A stretch of DNA of 64,000 nt from Wocania arenilitoris (GTDB lineage Bacteria; Bacteroidota; Bacteroidia; Flavobacteriales; Flavobacteriaceae): NCBI RefSeq assembly GCF_021728535.1, contig NZ_JAKKDU010000007.1, positions 1-64,000 of the forward strand. The letters run 5' to 3'. Positions 40,704 through 49,677 of the stretch are shown here, one piece after another (position 1 is the first letter of the stretch; each line of letters begins with the position of its first letter). Under the pieces are notes generated by a model. That model was given only the letters and a program-made list of their open reading frames with translations. It did not search any database and had not been told where the DNA came from. Position numbers and translations under genes: made by a program.

Positions 40704-43700
40704 ATGCAAAATAAACTCGCCAAAATTATCTTCTCAACTAGACTTACTGCTGTTTTATTTTTAACCTTTGCTGCGGCAATGGCAATTGGAACATTTTTAG
40801 ATGCCGGACAAGAAACATCGCCCACGCCATACACTAGAAATTTAATTTATAACACATGGTGGCTTGAAGCTATTATGGTGTTTTTTGTAATTAATTTTGC
40901 AGGAAATATTTTTCGTTTTCGGCTATATAGAAAAGAAAAATGGGCGACACTAATTTTACATTTATCATTCATTTTTATTTTACTTGGTGCGTTTATTACA
41001 CGCTATGTTAGTTTTGAGGGCATGATGGCGATAAGAGAAGGCGCAACCGAAAACACCTTTTTATCACAAAAAACATATGTAACAACTTATATTGATGGAG
41101 ATTATCAAATTGATGGTCAAAGCCAAAGACGTGTTTTAGAATCTGAAGTTGATTTTTCTAAACGTTTAGATAATGATTTTAAAGTTAAAACAGACTACAA
41201 CAATCAACCTGTAACTATTGAATTAGAAAAGTTTATAGCTCACGCTGAAGAAGATATTGTACCAGATAATAATGGAGAGTCTTACCTTAAAATTGTTGAA
41301 GGAAGTGGTGCTGGGTCTCATAATCATTTTTTAAAGGAAGGGACTCAAACCAGTATCCATAATGTTATTTTTACTTTAAACAATCCAGCCCAAGGTGCCA
41401 TAAATATTAGCTATTCTGAAAACGAATTGACCATACAATCTCCTTTTGAAGGCGAATACATGACTATGGCTACACAAACCCGTGGTAAGTTGGTTAAAGA
41501 CAGCTTGCAACCATTAGTTTTGCGCTCGCTTTATAGTATTGGTAATATGCAAATGGTGTTTCCGAAACCAGTTGTAAAAGGTGTTTTTGATGTAGTTGAA
41601 AAACCAAAAATGTTACAAAGTAAAAATGATAGTGATGGTTTGGTTCTTAAGGTTAGCACAAATAACGAAACTAAAACAGTTGGATTAATTGGCGGGAAGG
41701 GTACAAATGCTGCTTTTAAACAAATTAAAGTTGGAGGCTTAGACTTTGCTTTTAAATACGGATCGAAAGTATTAGAATTACCATTTCAAATTAAGTTAAA
41801 CGATTTTGAAGCCGAAAAGTATCCTGGTTCAACTATGAATGCAGCTTATTCAAGTGAAGTCACTGTTTTAGATGAACAAGAAGGTGATTTTGATTATAAA
41901 ATATTTATGAATAATATTTTAGATCATCGTGGATACCGATTTTTTCAATCTAGTTTTGATCCTGATGAGAAAGGTACTATATTATCTTTAAACCATGATT
42001 ATTGGGGAACATTACTAACGTATATTGGTTATTTTCTTCTTTATTTTGGCTTGATGGCTATTTTGTTTGTAAAAGGTTCTCGTTTTGGCGATTTAAAAAG
42101 ACAACTTACCAAAGTAAAAGCCAAAAAAGCAAAATTACTTTCAATTGTTTTGGTATGTTTTGGGATGAATGCATTTTCTCAACAACATTCTGAAGATGAT
42201 GGACATGATCACTCTAAACCATCAAAAACTCAAATAGATTCTGTATTAAAAGCCAATATAACACCAAAAGTACATGCTGATGAATTCGGGCATTTAGTTA
42301 TTCAAGATCTTAGCGGACGTATGATGCCTGTTAATACTTATGCCTCAGAAATGTTGCGTAAATTAAGTAAAAATGATACTTATGAGGGTTTTGATGCTAA
42401 CCAAGTACTTTTATCCATACAAGAGAGTCCATTATTATGGTATAATGTACCTGTTATTTATATAAAGCCTAAAAAAGGCGACTCTATAAGAAGTTTAATA
42501 GGTATAAATAAAGAAGAAAAATATGCTGCTTTAGCTGATTTTTTTACAATTAGAGGCGAATATAAGTTAGCGCCTTATTTAGAAGAAGCATATAGAGCAC
42601 AAGTTCCTAATGCATTTCAAAAAGAATTTAAAGAAGCCGACCAACGTGTTAGTTTACTGTATAATGCTGTTGAAGGTATGTCGTTAAAAATATTCCCTAT
42701 TCCTAATGATGAAAATAACAAATGGATTTCGGCTTATGATTATAGAGTTGACAAAGCGTTAAATAATAAAATTGAAGATTCGCTTTACGGTAATTTTATA
42801 AAAAACGGATTTAGAGCTTATTTATTTACGCTTAATAAAGCAAAACAATCAGGAGATTTCTCTGAAGCTTCAAAACTTTTATCGGCGTTTAAAAAAACGC
42901 AACATCAATATGGAGCTGAGGTAATGTTGAGCGATGAGAAAGTAAAAACAGAAGTGCGCTACAACAAATACGACATCTTTAAAAAACTGTTTAGTTGGTA
43001 TATGTATGCAGGAACACTGCTATTTATTATACTAATTATTCAAATATTTAAAGAAAAAAGCAAAGCCATGAATATTACTGTAAATGTGTTAAAGTTTGCG
43101 ATTTTCGGGTTGTTTATTTTACACACAGCAGGTTTAATTATGCGCTGGTATATTTCTGGACATGCCCCTTGGAGTGATGCTTACGAGTCTATGATTTATG
43201 TGGCTTGGTCTACAATGTTGTTTGGTTTAATTACTGGAATAAGTAAAAAGGAAAAGAGAGTCCAAAAGAAAAACATATCTGAGATTGTTATGGCTGTTCT
43301 TGGAAAGCGAAGTACTTCTAATTTAACCATTGCCGCAGGAGCTTTTGTAACTTCTATGATTTTAATGATTGCGCATTGGAATTGGATGGATCCTGCTATT
43401 GCAAACCTTCAGCCTGTTTTAAACAGTTATTGGCTCATGATTCATGTAGCTGTAATTGTTGCTAGTTACGGGCCATTTGCATTGGGTATGATTTTAGGTG
43501 TAGTATCGTTATTATTGATGATTTTTACAACAAACGAGAACAAGTTGAAAATGGATCTTAACATAAAAGAACTTACCATAATTACCGAAATGGCTTTAAC
43601 TGTAGGTTTGGTAATGCTAACCATTGGAAACTTTTTAGGAGGCATGTGGGCAAACGAAAGTTGGGGGCGCTATTGGGGTTGGGATCCTAAAGAAACTTGG

Positions 43701-43973
43701 GCACTTATTAGCATTATGATTTACGCTTTTGTAATACACATGCGATTAATTCCTGGGTTGCGTGGTCGATGGTTTTTTAACCTCATGTCTATTGTGGCGT
43801 TTGCGAGCATTTTAATGACTTACTTTGGAGTGAATTTCTACTTAGCTGGATTGCATAGTTATGCAAGTGGCGACCAAATAGTGAGTGTTAAGTTTATATT
43901 AATTGCTTGTGCTATCGTTGCTGTTTTAGGTTTTTTCGCTTACCGCGGATATGCTAAGCATTATAAGAAATAA
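40704..43973 (+). CDS. CcsBA fusion cytochrome c biogenesis protein
   Basis: The roughly 1,089-residue system II protein fuses ResB/CcsB and CcsA. The N-terminal part has membrane helices and ResB sequence (LAKIIFSTRLTAVLFLTFAAAMAIGTFLDAGQ, RGYRFFQSSFDPDEKGTILSLNHD). The middle is a large periplasmic region. The C-terminal half has the haem-handling WWD motif WANESWGRYWGWDPKETWAL and the following helix FVIHMRLIPGL. It exports haem and attaches it to CxxCH motifs of c-type cytochromes such as the TsdA-like protein at the right end of this window. The fused form is typical of Bacteroidetes. Confidence 0.94.
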   Translation: MQNKLAKIIFSTRLTAVLFLTFAAAMAIGTFLDAGQETSPTPYTRNLIYNTWWLEAIMVFFVINFAGNIFRFRLYRKEKWATLILHLSFIFILLGAFITRYVSFEGMMAIREGATENTFLSQKTYVTTYIDGDYQIDGQSQRRVLESEVDFSKRLDNDFKVKTDYNNQPVTIELEKFIAHAEEDIVPDNNGESYLKIVEGSGAGSHNHFLKEGTQTSIHNVIFTLNNPAQGAINISYSENELTIQSPFEGEYMTMATQTRGKLVKDSLQPLVLRSLYSIGNMQMVFPKPVVKGVFDVVEKPKMLQSKNDSDGLVLKVSTNNETKTVGLIGGKGTNAAFKQIKVGGLDFAFKYGSKVLELPFQIKLNDFEAEKYPGSTMNAAYSSEVTVLDEQEGDFDYKIFMNNILDHRGYRFFQSSFDPDEKGTILSLNHDYWGTLLTYIGYFLLYFGLMAILFVKGSRFGDLKRQLTKVKAKKAKLLSIVLVCFGMNAFSQQHSEDDGHDHSKPSKTQIDSVLKANITPKVHADEFGHLVIQDLSGRMMPVNTYASEMLRKLSKNDTYEGFDANQVLLSIQESPLLWYNVPVIYIKPKKGDSIRSLIGINKEEKYAALADFFTIRGEYKLAPYLEEAYRAQVPNAFQKEFKEADQRVSLLYNAVEGMSLKIFPIPNDENNKWISAYDYRVDKALNNKIEDSLYGNFIKNGFRAYLFTLNKAKQSGDFSEASKLLSAFKKTQHQYGAEVMLSDEKVKTEVRYNKYDIFKKLFSWYMYAGTLLFIILIIQIFKEKSKAMNITVNVLKFAIFGLFILHTAGLIMRWYISGHAPWSDAYESMIYVAWSTMLFGLITGISKKEKRVQKKNISEIVMAVLGKRSTSNLTIAAGAFVTSMILMIAHWNWMDPAIANLQPVLNSYWLMIHVAVIVASYGPFALGMILGVVSLLLMIFTTNENKLKMDLNIKELTIITEMALTVGLVMLTIGNFLGGMWANESWGRYWGWDPKETWALISIMIYAFVIHMRLIPGLRGRWFFNLMSIVAFASILMTYFGVNFYLAGLHSYASGDQIVSVKFILIACAIVAVLGFFAYRGYAKHYKK

Positions 43974-43986
43974 ATACCTGCGTGGT

Positions 43987-44006
43987 CACTGAGCGAAGTC
44001 GAAGTG
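43987..44006. repeat. CTGAGC-type palindromic unit
   Basis: CACTGAGCGAAGTCGAAGTG is a palindromic unit of the CTGAGCnnnGTCGAAG type. Related units are inside repeats B (10529-10550) and D (44252-44270). Confidence 0.7.
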
Positions 44007-44144
44007 AAGGTAGGAATTTGTTTGTTTTAATTTTTTTACTTTCTATATCTGAATATGTGATTTTAAGATTTATTTTTAAACTGTAAACTTAACGGATTTT
44101 GAAAGGTTATGACAGATAAATTACTGAATATAGCTGACTTGCCT

Positions 44145-44281
44145 GCGTTAGGGGGATTGCAGTAGAAATCCTTTTTAAAACGTCATTGCCACGTCCTTCG
44201 TCCTCGCAATGACGTTTTAAAAGATTGTAACGGAAAACCCGACCCCTACTGCCCTGAGCCTGTCGAAGGGTGGGGTAACGT
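44145..44281 (+). repeat. Dispersed two-hairpin repeat, copy D (longest)
   Basis: The plus strand reads GCGTTAGGGGGATTGCAG and AAATCCTTTTT, then a long hairpin with AAAACGTCATTGC and GCAATGACGTTTT. It continues with AAAGATTGTAACGGAAAACCCGACCCC, a CCCTGAGCCTGTCGAAGGG palindrome, then TGGGGTAACG. It fills the space between CcsBA and the DUF3307 gene, both of which point into it. Confidence 0.85.
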
Positions 44282-44291
44282 CATTATTATA

Positions 44292-45014
44292 TTATTTCTC
44301 TATCAATCCTAAAACATACTCGTAACCTAGTCCGAATAAAATAGCTAGTCCAAAACTTAATAAACTGCCTATAAGAATATATTCGGTAAGTTTTCGGTCT
44401 TTGGCTTTTGATAAATCGCCAAAGCGAAATACCGATTTTGCTGCTAATAAAAACCCAATACCTTCCCAATGCTGTGTTATTATAAAGGCGAATACAAATA
44501 GGCGTTCTAACATCCCAATGTAGGCTCCTGCGTTTTCTAAAGACTCATCATTACTATCTTCTTTTAGATACCATTTCGAGATTATGGTTCGCATAATTAT
44601 AGACGATACCACTGTAACACCCAATAAGCTTGTAATTAATAATAAAAAGGAAGGGTTGTAAAGTGTGTTTGTGCTAAACTGATAGGGTTGATAAATGCTA
44701 ACCACTAATGCAATTATTATTAAATGAGCTACTTGATCTAAGCCAAAAAGCAGCCTGTTATTAAGTATAGATTTTAAGTGAAGTTTAATAACATCAACAA
44801 TATAATGTGAGACAATAATTATTAATATACCCAACCAATAATTAAAATTGGCTTGTAATACTAGTATCAAAGCACCAAAATGCACTAAAATATGCCAGTA
44901 TAAAAATTTAGATTTGTGTTTATGTGTTTCTTTGTGAATCACCCACTTTTGTGGCTGTAATAAGAAATCGCCTATAAAATGCGCTAATACTAATTTGATA
45001 AATAAGGCTAACAT
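44292..45014 (-). CDS. DUF3307 membrane protein
   Basis: The 240-residue protein has six or seven membrane segments. It opens LFIKLVLAHFIGDFLLQPQKWVIHKETHK, the hallmark of DUF3307 (short acidic HFIGDF and QP motif), and continues FLYWHILVHFGALILVLQ. The family pairs with SatD-type proteins, as here. Its start overlaps the SatD-like gene by seven bases. Function unknown. Confidence 0.88.
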   Translation of the reverse strand: MLALFIKLVLAHFIGDFLLQPQKWVIHKETHKHKSKFLYWHILVHFGALILVLQANFNYWLGILIIIVSHYIVDVIKLHLKSILNNRLLFGLDQVAHLIIIALVVSIYQPYQFSTNTLYNPSFLLLITSLLGVTVVSSIIMRTIISKWYLKEDSNDESLENAGAYIGMLERLFVFAFIITQHWEGIGFLLAAKSVFRFGDLSKAKDRKLTEYILIGSLLSFGLAILFGLGYEYVLGLIEK

Positions 45015-45610
45015 AAGTTCTGTATTTGGGTTTTATAGTAGTGTAATAGTTTTGAAACCTCATCGAAACCAGCACGTTTAAGTCCTTGACTAATATTTCC
45101 TTGCGTTCTTTCTAAAATTTCAGCTAATTGACTTTGGTTTAAGTCTGGATTTTCTAAAGTGGTTTTAACAAGAAGTGACGATGTACTTGTCCAGTTATTT
45201 AAAACTAATTGCGCAAGTTCTAGCATGATATTTATTGAATTATCAAACTCATTAAAAGGAGATTTTACAGCGAGTGTTGTTTTTTTCAGATTTTCAAAAC
45301 ATTCGCCTGAGTTTACAAAAGCACTTCCGTTTGATTCTGTAATTTTAATAGATTGATAGGTTTTTTCTCCTATACCAATGGCTAGTCTTACATCAATATT
45401 TTCAAATTGCTTTATGGTGGCTTTTATTAAAAGACAAGCTTCTAATGCTTGTTTTGGAGCAACTTCTAATTGAAAACTATCACCTCTATATATTTCCCAT
45501 GTTAAAGGGGAATTGCCATAATTATTTAATATAGTTTTAAGCGCCTCTAACCATAGTTTTGGAGAGCTTTTTTGAGAATTTATAATATCACCTGTTATTA
45601 TACTTGTCAT
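45008..45610 (-). CDS. SatD-family protein
   Basis: The 200-residue protein begins SIITGDIINSQKSSPKLWLEALK, continues WEIYRGDSFQLEVAPKQALEACLLIKATI and VRLAIGIGEKTYQSIKITESNGSAF, and ends with a winged-helix-like segment NQSQLAEILERTQGNISQGLKRAGFDEVSKLL. The pattern matches SatD, described in a Streptococcus satABCDE operon as a stress gene of unknown function. The C-terminal HTH could bind DNA. It is divergent to mscL across a spacer with several TAGCAGAT sites, and overlaps the DUF3307 gene. Confidence 0.85.
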   Translation of the reverse strand: MTSIITGDIINSQKSSPKLWLEALKTILNNYGNSPLTWEIYRGDSFQLEVAPKQALEACLLIKATIKQFENIDVRLAIGIGEKTYQSIKITESNGSAFVNSGECFENLKKTTLAVKSPFNEFDNSINIMLELAQLVLNNWTSTSSLLVKTTLENPDLNQSQLAEILERTQGNISQGLKRAGFDEVSKLLHYYKTQIQNLC

Positions 45611-45732
45611 AGTTTGGTAAAAAAGGTATAATCAAATGTATAAAATTTTATTAAAAAAACGAAAATATTAACTAATTAACTAATAATTTAAAATATTAGC
45701 TTAAAAGATAATAATTAGTAATATCATTTTTT

Positions 45733-45796
45733 TAGTAGATAATCAATAATATCTGCTAAAAATGTAATGATTTTAATTATCTGCTATAAAGCAGAT
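45733..45796. promoter_or_regulatory. Two inverted repeats of ATCTGCTA between satD and mscL
   Basis: Site 1 is TAGTAGAT (45733-45740) and ATCTGCTA (45751-45758), with ten bases between. Site 2 is ATCTGC TATAAA GCAGAT (45779-45796). Four half-sites in 64 bases look like cooperative regulator binding. The SatD-like protein, with its C-terminal HTH, is a candidate binder, which is inference. Confidence 0.55.
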
Positions 45797-45895
45797 AGTG
45801 CATGTTCTTTTAATGATGCTAAATAGAATCGCATAAATGTTTTAAAAAAAACTAATATATAAAAGTTTGTTTTTTATAACCCGATTTAAAACAAA

Positions 45896-45903
45896 TACCT
45901 TTG
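45896..45903 (+). promoter_or_regulatory. -7 box of mscL
   Basis: TACCTTTG matches TAnnTTTG and lies 27 bases before the mscL ATG at 45930. No -33 TTG is at ideal spacing. Confidence 0.5.
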
Positions 45904-45929
45904 CGTAATAATTTTTAAAAGATAAAAAA

Positions 45930-46373
45930 ATGAAACTATTTCAGGAATTTAAAGAGTTTGCTGTAAAAGGAAATATGATGGATATGGCTGTGGGTATTAT
46001 TATTGGAGCCGCATTTAATAAAGTAATTGATGTATTAGTAAAAAAAGTATTTTTACCACCATTGTCGTTATTAACAAATGGAGTAAATTTTCAAGATAAG
46101 CGCATTATACTTAAAGATGCTGTTGAAAATACTGAAGGTACAATAATTACAGATGAAGTCGCTATAGGGTATGGCGCCTTGGGTGAAGCCTTTTTAGATT
46201 TTATTATTATAGGGTTTACAATATTTATTGTAGTTAAGTTTATGAATAGATTGCGTAAAAAAGCGCAAGACACTAAAGACACAACGGTAGCAACACCAAA
46301 AGATATAGAATTGCTATCAAAACTTACCGATTTAATGGAAGAACAGAATGCATTATTAAAGTCTAAAAAATGA
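45930..46373 (+). CDS. mscL: Large-conductance mechanosensitive channel
   Basis: The 147-residue membrane protein is canonical MscL: MKLFQEFKEFAVKGNMMDMAVGIIIGAAFNKVIDVLVK (amphipathic helix and TM1), FLPPLSLLTNGVNF, GALGEAFLDFIIIGFTIFIVVKFMNRLRKK (TM2), and a C-terminal cytoplasmic helix LLSKLTDLMEEQNALLK. It opens under turgor stress to release solutes. Eight bases after its stop begins the small basic gene at 46382. Confidence 0.96.
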   Translation: MKLFQEFKEFAVKGNMMDMAVGIIIGAAFNKVIDVLVKKVFLPPLSLLTNGVNFQDKRIILKDAVENTEGTIITDEVAIGYGALGEAFLDFIIIGFTIFIVVKFMNRLRKKAQDTKDTTVATPKDIELLSKLTDLMEEQNALLKSKK

Positions 46374-46381
46374 GTTTGATT

Positions 46382-46528
46382 ATGGCAAAAACAGGAAGAG
46401 AGAAAAATACCAAAAATAAGGCTAAGCATTCAAAATTAATGAATAGAAAAAAGAATAAAAAGAAAGCAGAGGAAGCTTTGCGTAAAGAACGCTTGAAAGC
46501 TATAATTAGAAAAGCTAAAGAAAAATAA
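46382..46528 (+). CDS. 48-residue Lys/Arg-rich protein
   Basis: A short frame from ATG 46382 encodes MAKTGREKNTKNKAKHSKLM, then basic residues, then KAEEALRKERLKAIIRKAKE. About half of the residues are Lys or Arg, so it would be strongly cationic and nucleic-acid-binding. It starts eight bases after mscL and ends before a hairpin, so it may be the second gene of the mscL transcript. I know no characterised family. Confidence 0.6.
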   Translation: MAKTGREKNTKNKAKHSKLMNRKKNKKKAEEALRKERLKAIIRKAKEK

Positions 46529-46537
46529 TTTTTCGTC

Positions 46538-46558
46538 AAACTGAACTAGTTTCAGTTT
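46538..46558. terminator. Hairpin between the basic-protein gene and the HAD gene
   Basis: Perfect eight-base arms aaactgaa and ttcagttt around ctagt lie between two convergent genes. There is no long T-run, so termination strength is uncertain. Confidence 0.5.
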
Positions 46559-46575
46559 CTCATCAATATTCATTT

Positions 46576-47235
46576 TTATTTCAAAACATTTTTAATTTTA
46601 TTATATCGAATCTCCATAAAATCAGTAATCACTTTATTGGCGGTTGAGTAATCTTGATTTTTAGAGTGTTTACTATCAAAAGCAATACTATAAATACCAG
46701 CTGCATTTGCAGCTTTTATGCCGTTGGTAGAATCTTCAATAACAACACATTCTTCACGTTTAAAACCAGAAGCTTTAGCAGCATTTATAAAAATTTCAGG
46801 ATGTGGTTTTGAGGCTTTTAAATCGGCTCCACTAAGCTTTGCAATAAAATATTGATTTAAGCTAAATCTATTAAAAATTCTATTAATATTAGGCATTGAA
46901 GCCGACGATGCCAAGACCAGTTTTAAGTCATTATTATGGTAATCTTGTATCAATTCTAAAACACCATCAATAAGTGTAAAGCTATTATCGTTATCAAATA
47001 AATATTTAAAATGCTTTCGCTTTATAGCCATTAAAGTTTCGGGCGATTCAGTAAGATTAAATGTTTTACATAAGTGCTGACAAATAGGTAGAGTTGCTTG
47101 TCCAGTGTAAGATTCGTAAAGCGCGTCAGACACCTTTATGCCTACATCTTTAAACATATTTTGATACGCTTTGTGGTGCAAAGGTTCGCTATCAACAATA
47201 ACACCATCCATATCAAAAATAACCGCTTTTATCAT
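46576..47235 (-). CDS. HAD-superfamily phosphatase/phosphomutase (beta-phosphoglucomutase-like)
   Basis: The 219-residue protein opens KAVIFDMDGVIVDSEPLHHKAYQNMF (motif I) and has LVLASSASMPNINRIF (motif II), KASKPHPEIFINAAKASG (motif III) and CVVIEDSTNGIKAANAAGI (motif IV). A helical cap lies between motifs I and II. The DMDGVIVDSEP start is shared by beta-phosphoglucomutases and sugar phosphatases, so the substrate is probably a hexose phosphate, undetermined. Confidence 0.9.
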   Translation of the reverse strand: MIKAVIFDMDGVIVDSEPLHHKAYQNMFKDVGIKVSDALYESYTGQATLPICQHLCKTFNLTESPETLMAIKRKHFKYLFDNDNSFTLIDGVLELIQDYHNNDLKLVLASSASMPNINRIFNRFSLNQYFIAKLSGADLKASKPHPEIFINAAKASGFKREECVVIEDSTNGIKAANAAGIYSIAFDSKHSKNQDYSTANKVITDFMEIRYNKIKNVLK

Positions 47236-47303
47236 CTTAAAAAATTTCAGCGAAGATATGTATTTATTTTAAGTTGGTTTATTAAAAAAATAGATACTAA
47301 TTG

Positions 47304-47348
47304 CACGAATTACACTGATTTATTTTGTGCAAATTAGCGTAATTCGTG
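47304..47348. repeat. Palindromic repeat CACGAATTAC ... GTAATTCGTG
   Basis: Ten-base perfect inverted arms lie at 47304-47313 and 47339-47348, with a 25-base AT-rich loop. It lies in the 209-base spacer upstream of the HAD gene and before the MATE remnant. It looks like a REP-type palindrome or a terminator without a T-run. Confidence 0.6.
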
Positions 47349-47549
47349 TCCAAAAAAGAATTAAAAGGGAGGGTGAATTATTTTGTCAATTTCTAAACGT
47401 ATTTTGTGGTTTTAAATTAATTTTCCATATTTGTGGTCTTATGATTGTATAATTTGACTTCCGTATTGTATCGAGATTCCTCTCGAACTAAAAAATTACT
47501 AAGTACTAATTTGTGTTTAGTTATGTCTATTACTTTATACTTTATAAAT

Positions 47550-47975
47550 ATGCAATCAAATAAAATTTCATTAAAACAATTCATTCAATATTTTAAAATA
47601 GCTGTTACTGGCAAAGACCAAGAATTTACATCTGGTAGTATACGTAAAGCAGTTTTTATGTTGTCTATTCCCATGATTTTAGAAATGCTCATGGAATCTA
47701 TTTTTGCAATAGTTGATATTATGTATGTTTCGCAAGTTAGCGTAAATGCTGTAGCAACCATTGGTTTAACAGAATCTGTAATTACTTTGGTGTATGCTGT
47801 GGCTATTGGTTTAAGTATGGCTGATACAGCTGTAGTAGCAAGACGTGTGGGTGAAACCGATATTAAAGGAGCATCGCAAGTAGCGGTGCAAGTTATTTTT
47901 TTAAGGGTTTTTGTAGCAGCCATTATTGCTATAATTTGGTTTAAAAGAGGGTATTGGAAGGCAATACAAGTATAA
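47550..47975 (+). pseudogene. MATE-type efflux transporter, internally deleted
   Basis: The frame starts MQSNKISLKQFIQYFKIAV and carries the MATE N-terminus, TSGSIRKAVFMLSIPMILEMLMESIFAIVDIMYVSQ and LTESVITLVYAVAIGLSMADTAVVARRVGE, with about three membrane helices. It then changes at AAIIAIIWFKRGYWKAIQV and stops. MATE proteins are about 450 residues long. The last dozen residues, FKRGYWKAIQV, resemble the usual C-terminal tail, so roughly 300 codons appear to have been lost in-frame. It is unlikely to work as a transporter. It ends three bases before rlmF. Confidence 0.8.
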
Positions 47976-47978
47976 AAA

Positions 47979-48857
47979 ATGTCTGAGAAAAACTTTCATC
48001 CAAAAAACAAGCATAAATCTGAATATGACTTTGATGAATTATGCAAAGTCTTTCCAGATTTGTTGCTTTATGTATTTATAAATAAATACAAAACCAAAAC
48101 CATAGATTTTGCAAATCCTAAAGCTGTAAAAGTCCTCAATAAGGCATTGTTATTTAAATATTATGATATTAAATTTTGGGAGTTTCCAGATATAAACTTA
48201 TGTCCGCCAATTCCCAGTAGAGTAGACTATATTCATCATATTTCTGATATATTAAAAGCTTCAAATATTAATAAAAATATTAGTGTTTTAGATATTGGCA
48301 CTGGAGCAACATGCATTTACCCTATTTTAGGTGTTGCTGAATATAACTGGAATTTTGTGGCAACTGATATTGATAAAACCTCATTACAAAACGCTCAAAA
48401 AATCATCGATAAAAATAAATTGAACGATAAAGTTGAGTTAAGATTTCAGGCAGATAGTTCGAAAATTCTTAAAGGTGTTTTTAATGAAGATAACAGGTTT
48501 TCAATTTCAATATGCAATCCTCCATTTTATAAATCAGAAGACGAGGCTTTAAAGGCAACAACCTCAAAATTAGAAGGTTTAAATAGGTTAGGAGATAAGA
48601 TACTTAGGAATTTCTCTGGCACGCATAATGAGTTGTGGTATAAAGGTGGCGAAAAAGCATTTATTCATAATTACTTATACGAAAGTTATTTATTTAAAGA
48701 GCAATGTGTTTGGTTTTCAACTTTAGTGTCTAAAAGAGAATTGGTTAAAGGGATTTATAAATCCTTAAAAAAATTAAATGCTACTAAAATTAAAACCATC
48801 GATATGAGACAAGGCAATAAAATATCGCGTATAGTAGCATGGACATTTGTAATGTAA
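47979..48857 (+). CDS. rlmF: 23S rRNA (adenine(1618)-N6)-methyltransferase
   Basis: The 292-residue enzyme methylates A1618 of 23S rRNA using SAM. RlmF features include the N-terminal FHPKNKHKSEYDFDELCKVFPDL, SVLDIGTGATCIYPILG (SAM-binding motif I), FVATDID, and the N6-methylase signature SICNPPFY. The C-terminal WFSTLVSKRELVKGIYKSLKKL also fits. Length and order are complete. It follows the MATE remnant directly, and the deletion there may have brought them together. Confidence 0.95.
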   Translation: MSEKNFHPKNKHKSEYDFDELCKVFPDLLLYVFINKYKTKTIDFANPKAVKVLNKALLFKYYDIKFWEFPDINLCPPIPSRVDYIHHISDILKASNINKNISVLDIGTGATCIYPILGVAEYNWNFVATDIDKTSLQNAQKIIDKNKLNDKVELRFQADSSKILKGVFNEDNRFSISICNPPFYKSEDEALKATTSKLEGLNRLGDKILRNFSGTHNELWYKGGEKAFIHNYLYESYLFKEQCVWFSTLVSKRELVKGIYKSLKKLNATKIKTIDMRQGNKISRIVAWTFVM

Positions 48858-48885
48858 GAAATGTAAAAATTGACTTGGAGATGTT

Positions 48886-49569
48886 TTAGATTAACTTTTT
48901 ATTTTTTCTAAAATCTGTTTTTATAAAAATCCCAGCTTGAATTCTGTGCAAGTTTGCTTTACTTGGTGTATTTCTGTTCATATAACCTAATTTTATGTTG
49001 CTAGATTTTGAAATGTTTATACCTAAGCCTGTATAAAATCTGTTCTCTAATGTATTAGTAAACTTGGGTGTTGATAAGATTTCGTTATGTAAACGAATAA
49101 ATAAAGTGTTATTTAAATTGAACTTGCTACCTAATCTATAGCGTAATCTAGCCGTTTTAGATTTAGTATCAAGCTTTTTGAAAAAACGATGTTCTATTCT
49201 AAATCTGTGGTCTAAAGGTATTTTGTTTATTTTATGCTTAAATACAATTTGTTCTGTAATTCGCCTTTCGTAAGTATGTGAAGAGCTCATATTTATGTTG
49301 ACGTCAATATCTGAATAGCCCAAATAAATTGTTGCAGTCAATTTAGGATTAAAATGGTAATTATAACCTAATTTAAATAAAAAGAAGTTAAAGTTATCAT
49401 TAACTTCATACAGCCAGAGTTGTGCATAAGTTTCAATACTTATTTTTTCTGCAATTCTGTGGTTTAAACCAATATCATACCAAGCACCTAGTTTATCTTC
49501 TGAATCAGTTTGAGCATAATTAGTATAAAAAACTAATAGTAAACTTAGTGGTAATATTATTTTTTTCAT
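48886..49569 (-). CDS. Outer-membrane-type DUF2490 protein
   Basis: The protein is about 227 residues and starts with a signal peptide (MKKIILPLSLLLVFYTNYAQ). An alternating strand pattern rich in aromatic ends follows (YAQLWLYEVNDNFNFFLFKLGYNYHFNPKLTATIYLGYS, RLRYRLGSKFNLN, FYTGLGINISKSSNIKLGYMNRN), ending in a charged tail. This is the DUF2490 beta-barrel pattern. I start at ATG 49569, since an ATG at 49611 puts the signal peptide inside. Function unknown. Confidence 0.82.
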   Translation of the reverse strand: MKKIILPLSLLLVFYTNYAQTDSEDKLGAWYDIGLNHRIAEKISIETYAQLWLYEVNDNFNFFLFKLGYNYHFNPKLTATIYLGYSDIDVNINMSSSHTYERRITEQIVFKHKINKIPLDHRFRIEHRFFKKLDTKSKTARLRYRLGSKFNLNNTLFIRLHNEILSTPKFTNTLENRFYTGLGINISKSSNIKLGYMNRNTPSKANLHRIQAGIFIKTDFRKNKKLI

Positions 49570-49630
49570 GAGTTCAAATAAATGAGAATGCACAATATTT
49601 TTCAGAAACACAATATAAATTTAGAAATAT

Positions 49631-49658
49631 AAAAGGAGCTCAAAAAAGAGCTCCTTTT
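49631..49658 (-). terminator. Terminator of pckA
   Basis: Eleven-base arms aaaaggagctc and gagctcctttt enclose six A. It lies 20 bases after the pckA stop, and on the minus strand the arm ends in TTTT. Confidence 0.8.
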
Positions 49659-49677
49659 ACGGTTTAATAAGAACCTA

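Larger units (their letters stand above)
45611..45929. other. Divergent regulatory spacer satD/mscL
   Basis: This 319-base AT-rich spacer holds the TAGCAGAT/ATCTGCTA sites at 45733-45796 and the mscL promoter box at 45896-45903. Otherwise it contains no open frame of note. Confidence 0.5.
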
